A DNA stretch of 64,000 nt from Hydractinia symbiolongicarpus (taxonomy: Eukaryota > Cnidaria > Hydrozoa > Anthoathecata > Hydractiniidae): positions 12,935,501 to 12,999,500 of the forward strand of contig NC_079881.1 in assembly GCF_029227915.1 (NCBI RefSeq), written 5' to 3'. The notes beneath the pieces are model-generated. The model saw only the letters and a program-made list of their open reading frames with translations. It made no database searches and had not been told where the DNA came from. The position numbers were made by a program, and so were the translations under genes. Position 1 is the stretch's first letter, and the number at the start of each line of letters is the position of its first letter. Below are positions 46,106-56,780 of the stretch, in pieces.

Positions 46106-46928
46106 CAGTTGACTCTCTCTATCTCGAACTCGCAAGGGACCAGAAAATTTGTTCGAGATAGAGAAAGTTCGAGATAGAGAAAAATTGACAAAAATTGGAT
46201 TTTTTCGTAAATTTGTCCAGCCAACCATCGGAAGCCTTGAAACTTGAACAATCAAAGTTTTTAGCAAAACTGAGTGCCTTTTCTTTTATCAAATTGCCAT
46301 CGATCGGAATGTTTTGGCTTCTTTGAACAGTAAACCATTTGAAAACAGCCTTGTCTATCTGCTCATAATCACAGCCTCGAACCTTTTTCGAACCAGACGC
46401 GGTTTTTTGTTCTTCCAAGCTTTGTAGGATCTTATGTTTTTTTTTCATCCAAGTTGAAATTGTATTTTTGGGGATCCCGTATTTTTCTGCTGCCTCCTTG
46501 TTTGACATTCCTTTCTCGATTTCCCGAATTATTTGACATTTTTGAATTAAAGAAACGTTATTGAGTTTTCTTTTTAAAGCCGACATCTTCACCTCAAGAA
46601 GGTTTCTGGTTCAAAACACTGTAAACAATGTTTTGTGAGTGACTTTAGAATTCGAACGTCAAACATTTTCGTTCGAAAATGGAACATTTTAATTCGATTT
46701 TTAGTGTAAATAGGTTCTTAAATCCGGAAAAGTTCGAGATAGAGAGAGAAACAGTCAGACGGGACCGAGATTTTGGTTCGAGATAGAGAGGTATTCGAGA
46801 TAGAGAGGTTCGAGATAAAGAGAGGAAAATAGCTTAGAGCCTACACAAATGTCCAAGGGACCGAGACTTTGGTTCGAGATAGAGAGATGTTCGAGATAGA
46901 GGGTAGTCGAGATAGAGAGAGTCAACTG
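46106..46928 (-). mobile_element. pogo/Tigger-type element, internally deleted
   Basis: Inverted ends CAGTTGACTCTCTCTATCTC with TA on both sides (46,104-46,105 and 46,929-46,930). Many TTCGAGATAGAGA copies lie near both ends (46,140-46,185 and 46,735-46,920), probable transposase binding sites. 823 bp; only the DNA-binding part of the transposase remains. The right TA is also the left flank of the MITE starting at 46,931. Confidence 0.85.
46119..46586 (-). pseudogene. CENP-B/pogo-type transposase DNA-binding domain, truncated
   Basis: An open frame from Met at about 46,586 encodes the CENP-B N-terminal helix-turn-helix (SLIQKCQIIREIEKGMSNKE, AAEKYGIPKNTISTWMKKK) and part of the second HTH (AVFKWFTVQRSQNIPIDG, WLDKFTKK), about 150 residues. 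It then runs into the left terminal repeat. The DDE catalytic domain is missing, so it could bind ends but not move them. Confidence 0.85.
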
Positions 46929-46930
46929 TA

Positions 46931-47429
46931 CCTAAGTAAAGAAAAGTTTGCGCAAGAAAAGATTGCGGAAATAAAGATTGGGAATTCATGGTTGAAAAAA
47001 TCGTAAATTGCGAAACTAAAGATTGCGAATTGGTGATACAAGCATCAAATGCGGAATTAAAGATTGCGAACTGGTATTGTGTCATTGCGAATTGAAGCAA
47101 TGATCTATGAATCTTTCCACGAAATCGCTTAATAAATTTTTTCATCTTGGTCATTAAGATTTACTTTAAAAATTTCTTTTGATGCAACTAAATAACAGGA
47201 ATTCCCCTGTAAACCTTCATATAGCAATACAGCAACAGAAGTAACTCGTCTTTTTCTTGGAAATGGACAAAATTAGATTGCAATTTTTTTTTCTTTTAAT
47301 GGCGGAGGAAAAGATTGTGAATTGCTACATCTGGTTAGAAATTGCAGAAGAAAAGTTTGCTAATTTTAGCGAAATTTCCAATCTTTTTGTCCGCAATATT
47401 TTCTTGCGCAAAAATTTCTTCCCTCAAGG
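46931..47429. mobile_element. MITE with AAAGATTGCG(A/G)A motif array
   Basis: 499 bp between TA dinucleotides (46,929-46,930 and 47,430-47,431). Subterminal inverted match TTTGCGCAAGAAAAGATTGC / GCAATATTTTCTTGCGCAAA. About six copies of AAAGATTGCGAA-like words in the left 170 bp. No gene; a chance frame at 47,257-47,586 should be ignored. Confidence 0.7.
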
Positions 47430-47431
47430 TA

Positions 47432-49049
47432 TATTAGTTTCGAAATTAAAAAATAAATTTAAATGCAATAATGCCAACGATGTAAATAAATTGTTTCATC
47501 CCTGTCTTTCATCCCTGTCCGTGTTCATCTCCGCACCAGTAAAGGGTTGCATGGCTAGGTATCAGCTGCAATCCGCTGTTACATAAAACGAAAGGGCCGT
47601 GTTGATGATATATCTTGTCTACGTAATTCTTATGAGTCTAGAGTCGGTAGATTAGCTAGGATGTACAGGTTGGTTTTAAAAAGGCTTTTGTTTGTTAATT
47701 TATTCACAATAGAACAAAAATTATTGTTTTTTCCAGGGTGCGTGATCATTACGTTTCTTAGGAGAGTATAATCGTTGGGATTTTGATTGTTACTTACTTC
47801 AGGTTTGAAAACATTTGAAGCGCTGGTATGCGTTCGTGTTATGGAGAAAAATAAAATAACCCTGTCAATTCATGTCAGCATACAGATTGCTCCAGAATGT
47901 TTGTTTTCGCTGCCCTAATAGCAAGAGGCTTTAAAAACGGTCTACTGATTCTTCCTCTGGGAGTAGAGACTAAGACATGATCTTTGTATTTCCTGTTAGC
48001 TAAAAGCAACCCCCCCCCCCCACTTTTTTACTAAGTAATAATTTTTTGTTTTCTGCCATTAATCACTGCATGAAAATTGATGTTATCCAACCAGAGAATC
48101 TGCAAGCTATCTCGCTATTTATAGCCGTTTTACGTGTTTTTTGACTCTAAGTATGCGTTGGCTTCCGGGGCCTTCGCCCCTGGACCCCACCAGGGGGCTT
48201 ACAGCGCCCCCTGGAACCCAGCTGTTTCGGCAACTCGCTTTGCTCGTTGATTGTCACTAAAATCTCAAAATCTACCACTATGCCTAAGCCCCCCCCCCCA
48301 CTTTGGAAATTGTGGCGCCGCCCCTGATTATAATGATATTTTAATTTTAATCCCCAGATTAAAGAATATAACGTGCCGACCCCTGAAGTGCCTCTAAATT
48401 GGCTTCACCAACCTCATTTTCGTTGTAGATCGGAAAATTTTGCCAGCCTTCTATGGAAGCAGAAAGTCACATGATATACCAAGTTTATCCAATGATATTA
48501 CTAAGTTTATCAAATGGTAAACCCGGTATATTAAATGATATACTAGCTATACCATACGATAAACCCAGATTATCATTAGAATCAGCTGGAAACTAGGCAC
48601 ATCACCACCATATTTTTCTCAGGTTTAAAGCAAATGCGATATCTTTGTTTATTGTCTTGCTGTCACAGTCACGTCAGACCATAGAGATATAATAAACATC
48701 TCTATTTATGGTCAGACCATACATTGCATAGCCGCAATGGCAAACGTTACGAAGAAGTATAATAAGCATTTTGCCGCAAAAATTATTCTTACGATAACTT
48801 TTCTCGTAACATTAAATGTCCAGCACGTGTTTACTTCACTTTCTAACATAGCTGTGCGTTCAAATAGTGGCAGTATTTCTAATAAAAAGAGGGGTGCAAA
48901 GAATTGCGAACATTTGCTAGGGAACTTCATTACTAGGGAATGTCATTTTTGTATACTTTGAACATTTGCAGTCTGTGGTTTATGCCACTGATTTTGAAAA
49001 TGATCGCAAATCGCTAAAAGCTGCATCCAATACAATTCACCATACACGA
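47432..49049. repeat. Mixed repeat fragments, no gene
   Basis: 47,510-47,690 matches the insert at 18,720-18,895 (ATTAGCTAGGATG region). 48,010-48,020 and 48,288-48,300 are C runs framing a GC-rich patch with CTTCGCCCCTGGACCCCACC. 48,475-48,590 holds degenerate GATATACTAAGTTTATC units also seen near 54,300 and 55,200. Coding potential not seen. Confidence 0.45.
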
Positions 49050-50885
49050 AGCTGAACGACTCAGCCTTAATTAGATATAATTAGATATATTACAGAGTTA
49101 AATCGAGAATTTCCTAATTCTGGTGCTGGAGAGGTAGTTTCTCATTTATCCAATAATCCAAATGGACCGATAATTGTCCAAAGGGACTGATGTGCAAGGT
49201 TGCTTAGTCACATAGACCCAGTTGGAACAGCAAGGAAATGGACTCAAGCAATTCACAGAAGACAATTCAGTGTACCAACACCCAATTCATTATAGCATGT
49301 TGATTCCAATCATTGGTCAGGTAGAAATATATTATTAATAGCGTTTTGTCTATATATAAATATATATAGCATATAAACATACAATTACGCACACGTACAA
49401 TTACGGACACTTGTGTAAAGTTTTCCATCAGAACCTCGTATTTCCAACATCATTTCGTCTCTCTTCTCGAACTTAAGGCCATATCAGAACATGATTTTCA
49501 TTGGATTTGCCTTGCTGTTTCATTACACAACAATGGATTTAAAAAACTCACTTTTTTCGCTGATTTTTAATCGTGCTCAACAAACTCAATAACAAATCTT
49601 TTTATCTCTTTTTAATCGAAGTAATTATTTTAATTTTTATTGTTTGTTTATTGTATAATAGCTATACTAACATAATAAATGTACATGATAGACTTTTAGT
49701 GACCATGCGTATGTTTTTCAACCTCTGTGTTCGTAATTGAACGCATATGTCCATAATTGAACTCAACCAGTTCTCTGCAAAGAATGAGTTATTGTGACTG
49801 GTAAGGGTCTAGCAATGTTCGGAAAAATAATTTCAACGTATAGCCAATAGATAAATCTCCTATTTCCAGCCATTGGTTCATTATTTCGATGGATTTTGTG
49901 ATTGTAAGACGTCAGCGACTATAAAAGTGTCCGCTAGCTAGCTTGAATAGTGAATATACAAACTTGCATGGGCACAAACATTTGCAATTTTGTGAAATTT
50001 TTAGTCTTTTTACAAATGTTTTTGCTTTTTGAAAATTTATTCATTATATATATAGTTTGACATTCTCTATAAATGAAAGTTTTATGCCCTAAATTCAGAC
50101 TTCCAGACATCATTTTCACTATTTTCATACCATTTTCCAAATTTCAAATCATTCTAATTTGCTTGTGGCAATTCTATCCCATTTCTTGTTTTTACAGAAA
50201 GGGACAAAACAGAGAATTACCAGTTTTTTTTCATTGATTTTTTTTATCTGAATAATGTAACCATACTTTAGAATCTTTTTTACTTCCATTTATAATATCA
50301 TTTTTTTATTTTCGTCTTATACCTGCTCTAACATGTTTCTATGCTTCAAGAGATTTACAATCATTTGTTACGGCAATTCTTGGATTTGGCTTCCACAGTC
50401 GTGTTAGAGCTGATGGTGGATCAAGATTCAACCATTTGTCGACATAGATGAATATGATAAATGGGGAAAATCGTGTCAGTTTAATGCATGGTAGATCAGT
50501 GCATAACTAGCGCATTGGACGTTTGTGGAGAGATGTATATTGTACATGCCTGGATCGGTATTACAAACTTATTCATCACATGGAACATCATAAAGTGCTC
50601 GATATCCAGAATAGTGTTCATATGTTTGCTTTACAAAATGTTTATGCACCATTTAAACAGCAAAGCCTTTAATCGTGGACAAAGACCCATAACTCACATG
50701 GTATACGAATAGAGCGTTACCAGACACCCTGTCAACTGTAGTATGCAGGGAGTGTCCAGCATCATGATCAAAACAATACTGCCATGAATAATATGTTTCG
50801 AAGAAATCTAGCTAGTGTTGATGTTGTAAATCAATTTATTGAGGAAAACGTTTCGGAAGAACCCGATATTAGCTATTAAAATATT
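49050..50885 (+). pseudogene. Relic of an integrase-like DDE (rve-type) gene
   Basis: Two separated coding remnants. 49,080-49,320: LNREFPNSGAGEVVSHL, RLLSHIDPVGTARKWTQAI and FSVPTPNSL. 50,395-50,720: RADGGSRFN, HGRSVHN(stop)RIGRLWRDVY, YYKLIHHMEHHKVLDIQN and VHMFALQNVYAPF. These are successive motifs of a widespread animal family annotated as integrase core domain proteins, with the RIxRLWRDV stretch carrying the catalytic Glu region. Several stops and a long non-coding gap make it a pseudogene. Whether it belongs to a particular transposon cannot be told here. Confidence 0.6.
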
Positions 50886-51064
50886 GTTGCTGCGATATCC
50901 TACACCATTAAAATATGCAAGACTTAACAACAACCGTTAATGTTACCAGACAGTTATCCCAAGGAGGAATTGACATTTATGTTGGGGTTTAGTTGCAGTT
51001 GCAGTTTACTTAGAGTAGAGGTAGTGTCATGTGTAAATTTTGGCCAAATTACGAAAGTTAACGT

Positions 51065-51146
51065 TGCAAAATTTTCCAAGAGCATCGATTAGAAGAAAAT
51101 AATGTTTGCAAAATTTTCCAAAAGCATCCAATAGCAAAAGTTTATG
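51065..51146. repeat. Two tandem copies of a 41-bp unit
   Basis: (G/T)TTGCAAAATTTTCCAA(G/A)AGCATC followed by AG-rich sequence, copies at about 51,065 and 51,106, next to the left side of element C. Confidence 0.6.
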
Positions 51147-51239
51147 TTTTCGAATTCTTTTGATGTGGCTCATTTACAAAAGGTAATGTTTGCTAAAAGG
51201 CAGCCGTTGCTCCAGTTCTTCATAAATAAAAAAATCGCT

Positions 51240-52125
51240 ATGGCGGACAGTGTATCAAAAAAAGGTAAACATAAAAAAACAAGTCTTGCAAAGCAATGTG
51301 CTGCCTGGGGATGTGATAGTAGAGGTTTAGTTGAATTCGAGGGTGAACGTATCACAAGTGCTTTAAGTTTCTTCCAGTTTCCGAAAGATCCTGGTCTTAG
51401 AAAAGTGTGGTGTAATCGTATAAAAAGAGTTGATGGAAAAGACAAATTTAAAGGTACTAATTATACTGTTTTATGCGAGAAACATTTTGAAAAATCTGAT
51501 ATAATTCGTCCACCTACCTGGTGGCACATTAAGAAAATTAAAAAAAAGGGAGAAAAACCTATGCTGTTTGAAGCCATGGTAAAACAGCAGGGATGTAAAC
51601 GGAAACCTGTCAACAGACCCTCTCCCCGCAAGAAATTTAGAAACTCGCAAAGCAAAATCGAAGCATTGCAGAAGGAAAATGAATAACTTAAAAATGATTT
51701 GTTGCACAGAACTGTATCAACAAAATATGAATTTGTTGAACATGTGCTTTTGTCAGACGGAGCATGTAACCACTACACTGGTTTACCAAATGTTAAAGTT
51801 TTCAAAAGCATACTAATATTTTTGAACGCTGGTGGATGGAGAAAATGTAGTATTATACAACAACCAACAGGTCAAAGGTGATTCACAGAGAGGGAGACCC
51901 CGAATGCTATCCACTTTAGAAAGTTTTTTGTTGACCCTGGTACGCATTAGAAGCATTATTAGACCCTGGTACGCATTTTCATGTGCATTATAGACTGTGT
52001 CGAATTCAAAATTGCAGTGCCTGCTTCACTTGTTGCCCATAAATTGATGTAAAAAATTACAAAAGTCACACTACAGTAAAAGTTCTGGTTGGAATTGCAG
52101 TCGCTTCACTTTTATATCCTCAGCC
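51240..52125 (+). pseudogene. THAP-DDE transposase of element C, truncated
   Basis: Starts ATGGCGGACAGTG at 51,240, the start that A shares. THAP finger CAAWGC, FPKDPG, KVWCNRI, CEKHF, open to a stop at 51,684-51,686. Then, in shifting frames, VEHVLLSDGACNHYTGLPN and the first catalytic motif DCVEFKIAVP (about 52,000), in which the Asp missing from A is present. It ends at the deletion junction near 52,125; the second Asp and Glu are gone. Confidence 0.75.
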
Positions 52126-53182
52126 TTTACTGGGAGCATCTATTCTATCTCTGGACTGCAAAACATTCCACACGCAGGGCTTTGGAGGGCAAGCGTTAAT
52201 TGCCGGTACCATAGATAGGCCATCTACTACCCTCTTGGCTAAAAGTTTCATCATGGCATATGCATGAGAACATGTCCCACAACGTCCAGCTGGACACTGA
52301 CAGTTCGCAAACTCAATATTGGAGGATTTTTTCTCTATGGCTGAAAAAACCCATCTATTTGCTTTTTTCAAACTAGCTACAGCTACACCCTTCAAACAAA
52401 ACATTGTTTCATCTTCTTTAACATATATTGTATCAGTATCTAAAAATTCTCTTTGAGGAATTGTTCGCCACGTATAAAATGTTTCTTTATTTTTGTTGAA
52501 TTTTTACAAAATGTTTAATTGACATATTCATGATAATTTTGAATATGTTCAACTGTAAAATTTGGCATTCCTTTCAAGGATTTCGACCAACCTGTTAAGT
52601 CAGTTGGGTTTGACATGTCAGCTTTGAGTTTCAAAGGGACTAATAGAAGCATTCCCTCTTTCCAGAGCGATTTCAAAATAACTCCCATTTTTTCTGCTTT
52701 TTTACGTAGCTAGATTTGGTGTAGGATCTACAATTTTGGTTTCAGTTTATTTTCAAAATAGCTCATAACACGAGCTTGAGCTTCTTTTAAAGTTGTAATA
52801 CCTTCTAGTGTGTCTCATAGGAATATCATCTTTTTAAATGTTTGACTTTGTGAGTCAAAATCTATATGAATATGTGGGTGACTAATGTCATCTCCTGTTA
52901 ATGTGATACTTTCATGACTTAAATAAAATCAAGAGAAAATTAAGTAGAAGAAACTATAATATTATGGTGTGCTGTGGCAGTTTTAAATTTTGTACAAAAT
53001 TTGATGTATATTAATCAGCTGCTAAAAAAATATATAATATCAGTGTGCACTGTTTGGTGAATCTCCCCTTTCTTATACACCATTAAATTTTTAATATTAA
53101 CATGTTTACCTACTGACTTTTCTTCAAATAGTTCGTTGAAGTCTTCCACAATTATTTCATATTCTCCGTCGTTGTTTTCCAT
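52120..53182 (-). pseudogene. SAP-SWIM part of YqaJ protein, element C
   Basis: Exon 1 (53,182-53,110) begins ATGGAAAACAACGACGG and ends at a GTAAAC donor in the same phase as A. Exon 2 (from about 52,922) has the HPHIHIDFD region, a broken SAP-like part and the SWIM finger CQCPAGRCGTCSHAYAM (about 52,300-52,250), then KPCVWNV, and stops at the junction near 52,125. No nuclease domain remains. It preserves the Tyr codon after the SWIM motif that is a stop in A. Confidence 0.75.
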
Positions 53183-53590
53183 TATAATAAACTGTGCTTG
53201 AGTTTTTACAAAAACTACTAAGTCTGTGTAGAGAGTTGTTGCTATTAAAATAGCAGTTTTATTAAAATTTTAAGTTTTAAAAGTAATAAAGTTTGATAGT
53301 AGCTACGTCTCCTCTCTTGAAAAAAGTTCGTAAAATGGTAATTAGCAGTGTTTCTCATAAAGTACGGTCATACAATTATGGAGGTAATGAAATTGTCATC
53401 ACAAAATACGGAGAATTACGAGAAATTATTATTGAGATGATTAATTCTTCATTATTCGTTGCGCGTGATTTTTTAATGTCCCCGTATCGTTGGCGATAAT
53501 AAAGTATAAAAGATTTGGAGCAACGGCTGCCTCTTTTTCTTGATGAGGCTGAATATTGTGCAATAATTTATGAAAAGGAGTATTCACACA

Positions 53591-55425
53591 TTTAACGCAA
53601 AGTTTGACGGCTATATACCATCGCAATCAATTCAGCTCCACTCTCTCATTAAAATTACTGACATACGACACAGTGTAGTTTCAAAAAGGGTCTAACAATA
53701 GCTAAAGGAACGAAAGAAGCCGGACGTGTGCAAGCTGAAACACCTACTGGCCAAGGTGGTATGAGTCAGTGTGGCCTCGGGCCTGGTCTTATGTTAAAAA
53801 TTACGCAAGCGCGCACTTATGCAGGGCCAAATGCTCAAACAGAAAGACCAGGTAGACTGAGATTCAAAATTGCCAAAGACTTTTTGCCAGTAAATACCAG
53901 GGGAATTCTAAATTCACTAGAGGTGAATTTGCATGATGTTTACAATAACATGATAGATGTCACTCAATACAATTATATAAAGTGAATTATTTCGTGCGGT
54001 ATCTTTTAGTTTTCGATTAACTGTGCTTAGCTGCCCACCTCTGAGCTTTCATAATTCTTTCAGGGAGAGCGTGTTCTAGTATTTGATGAGTTTTTATCAG
54101 GTGTGTATCCAAGGGGTTGAGATAACTGCAATAAGAAAGAAAATTAATACCCCTTGACCAATCGAGACAAACTACATCGCGAAAACAAGCCACGGTAAAC
54201 CGGTCTCTCCCGTAAGCAGCTTTTTCAAAGAAAATATTGATATGATATGATATTCTTAGTTGTTATACCTTAAACTGATTGAAATCTAAAAAAAAGTAGT
54301 TTTGTAAGTTTATTTATTTGATAAGCATAGTTTTTTTTTTTGATAAAATAAGTTTTGATTTGATATGCAGTAGTTCGATATTCTGAGTTTAATTACCTTA
54401 AACCGCGATTTCCATCCCTGGGAAAAAAGGTGATGATAGAAAAAAAATAAAATTTCTTTCAAATAGTTACACTTTTTTTAATCTATTACAAGCTTTGTTT
54501 CTCAATCTATTATAATTGTTGTATTTTTTCTGGAATTATTACGCAGGCTTCGAAATATGTTAGTATCTTTCTACATGACCACCACAAAGGGACAAGAAAT
54601 TATTTCAAATGGATGGCAGAGATTATAGGCATTTTTGACACAATTACTCTAGGGTCAAGTAAACTTCCTTTTTCTGATATATACCGCTTATGGAAGTCTC
54701 AAAGGTGATAGAAACATTGAGTATCACTTCCTTATTTCCCTAAGAGCTCAATTCATACTGATAGAGGGAAGAGGGTGGAAGTTCAGACGAATCGTCTGAA
54801 TGAATGGAAAATGGCGAATCAACAAATGGTGATAACGACGGAAACGCATTTGATGTATTTAGTGATTAGTTTGTATAATTTTAGTAGCCATTTTTAGTAA
54901 AAACAACTTAGGCCCCTTTCGTATCCTTTTTCTTTGATTCTGAAAACTTTGCAACATGTTTAAAAAAAGTAAATAATATTACCAATCCGTTAGAATTAAT
55001 ACCCGCGAAAATGTCTTTTAATGCATATCTGCAAAAATAATTACCCGCGAAATGCATTTTTTTTCCAAAAATTAAAAAAAGCGAAAATTAATACCCGCAA
55101 AAATTAGTACCATTAAGGTATATGATAAGCAAGGTTTCTTATTTAATAGTATAAGTTTTGATATGCTTAGTTTATCGTATGATATACATAGTATATTATT
55201 TGATATACCAAGTTTATTATTTGATATACTTAATATATCATGCATATGTGAATTTTGGCTTTCATAGCCTTCAGCCGACTTGGTAATTTGGATTCATGGG
55301 GCTGCAAAAAAAAGTATAAGATAAAAAAACGGACAATAATGTTAACAATTACAATTATTTTAAAGGGAAACAGTTTTAACAAATTTATTTAATTTTTTCG
55401 TTCAGAAAGAACAGCAGTAGTACTG
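53591..55425. other. Intronic DNA; one unassigned short frame and degenerate repeats
   Basis: A 60-85 codon frame at 53,728-53,985 (GPGLMLKITQARTYAGPN) has no recognised relative and is not called. 54,235-54,400 and 55,120-55,245 carry degenerate (T)GATATACTAAGTTTATC-like units in both orientations, related to 48,475-48,590. Nothing else stands out. Confidence 0.4.
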
Positions 55426-55427
55426 TA

Positions 55428-56147
55428 AAGGAAGAATCTTTCGCTGGAAGAAAGTTTCGCGGTTTTCGGAGCCTTTCCGCGAAAGTTTCTTCCGCGATAT
55501 TGTCTAAAACGTGTAGTCCGCGAAAGTTTCTTCCGCGATATTGTCTAAAACGTGTAGTCCGCGAAAGTTTTTCCCGCGAATTTTTCTAAAACGTGTTATT
55601 TGCGAAAGTTTTTTCCCGCGAAGTTTTTGTAAATTTAGTTCCCAGTGGAGGCTTTTTATGTTAATTGTATTTAACTACTCATTAAAAGCAAAAAACAAGT
55701 ATCGCTGTCTTAATTGTTTTTTTTTTAATCAGCTGAGTTTATATTGTTTTTTTTTTAATCAGCTGAGTTTATAGAAATGACGTTGAGAAGAAAGGCCTAG
55801 AAACTATAACAAAGGTGATAAAGAAGTAGAACAATAATTTTTGTAATTTTTGTCAACGAAAAAATAATTTTCATTCAAAAGGCTGATAAAATTTCGGAAT
55901 ATTGCGAAGACATTATAATCATAGACTAAGAATATTATATAGTATTTTTTTTTTGTGATAAAATAATAACAACATTCATATCCTTTGTTTTGTATTGTTT
56001 TTTAATATTTTATTATCGGTCCGCGAAAGTTTTTTCCCGTAAAAAGCTTCCAAATTGCTCGTCCGCGAAAGTTTTTTCCCGCGAAATGCAAAATTTTCGC
56101 GGTTCTTCCGAACCGCGAAACTTTCTTCCACCGAAATTTTCTTCCTT
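55428..56147. mobile_element. MITE with TCCGCGAAAGTTT array
   Basis: 720 bp between TA dinucleotides (55,426-55,427 and 56,148-56,149). Inverted ends start AAGGAAGAA and share GGAAGAAAGTTTCGCGGTT. Inside each end, TCCGCGAAAGTTT(C/T)TTCCCGCGA-like units repeat (about five on the left, two or three on the right), with a directly repeated TGTCTAAAACGTGTAG spacer. No gene. Same style as 61,603-62,288, with different ends. Confidence 0.8.
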
Positions 56148-56329
56148 TAAAGTATTCATATAAAAAGATTTTTCAAAAAGGTAATACATTTAAAAATTTC
56201 CATTTTTTGAGTACAAAGTTCGTTTTTTTGACTTAGTAGATTCGTAATGGTAATGTGGTTTTAATGAAATCACATATCATAAGGACGCTATTATTAATTT
56301 ATTATTGTCAGCAGTGGAGATACAAAAGT

Positions 56330-56780
56330 AATTATGGCAAAATTTAGTTTATTCACTGCATGTAAAGAGTGGAGGTTAAGACGCTGATCAAAATAATGTA
56401 TAGGATCATATTTCTTCAACGAACGCCTGATGATCTCCTGAGGTGTTCGTTGAAGAAATATGATAGAAATATGTAAGGGTTTAAAAATTTTGTTGACATC
56501 AGCAAAGAGTTGTAAAAACACAAAAATTTTTTTAGAAATTTGTATACCTGTTGGCTTCATCGTGTAGATCTTGAAACGCTGATCAAGAAAATGTATAGGA
56601 TCTTGTACTATTGACAAACAATTGTAAAGATATTAGGGTCTGAAGGTTTCTGATGACTACATTAACCCGTCCATTCCGAAACGGACTTGGGGACCCAGGT
56701 TTGGGAAAATTACCTAAATTATTCCTAGTTGGTCCCTAGTTACCCACGCGGTGAAAAATCATTGACGTCGCCACCTCGTT
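56330..56780. repeat. About 0.4-kb repeat, inverted relative to 61,190-61,590
   Basis: Contains two near-copies of ACGCTGATCAA(A/G)A(T/A)AATG (about 56,381 and 56,576), AAAATTTTGTTGACATCAGC, and CCGAAACGGA further in. The complement of 61,190-61,590 carries the same blocks in the same order. Also holds a hairpin at 56,405-56,464 with 23-bp arms, one mismatch and a 14-base loop. Confidence 0.65.

Larger units (their letters stand above)
51190..53590 (-). mobile_element. ISL2EU-like element C, internally deleted relative of A
   Basis: Same gene pair as element A but in reverse orientation and shortened: the THAP-DDE gene (plus) and the SWIM gene (minus) each lose their 3' half at a junction near 52,125, so the whole YqaJ domain and the DDE end are missing. 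The right end has AATTTATGAAAAGGAGTATT at 53,567-53,586, preceded by GATGAGGCTGAATATTG, a close match to the complement of 12,939-12,975 in A. I found no CAGTACAG terminus on either side, so the outer ends are uncertain. Confidence 0.7.

Noticed and set aside
47257-47586. 109-codon frame
   Set aside because: Lies across a MITE end with its motif repeats; no protein signal.
50690-51190. CAGTACAG-type left terminus for element C
   Set aside because: No match to the element A terminus was found; C appears truncated or has different ends.
53728-53985. 85-codon frame with a Gly/Pro-rich start
   Set aside because: No recognised motif, no neighbour support; not enough to call a gene.
55428-56147. 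Regularly repeated TCCGCGAAAGTTT units resembling a CRISPR array
   Set aside because: Unit spacing is irregular, the units occur in both orientations at the two ends of a TA-flanked element, and the sequence is animal nuclear DNA.
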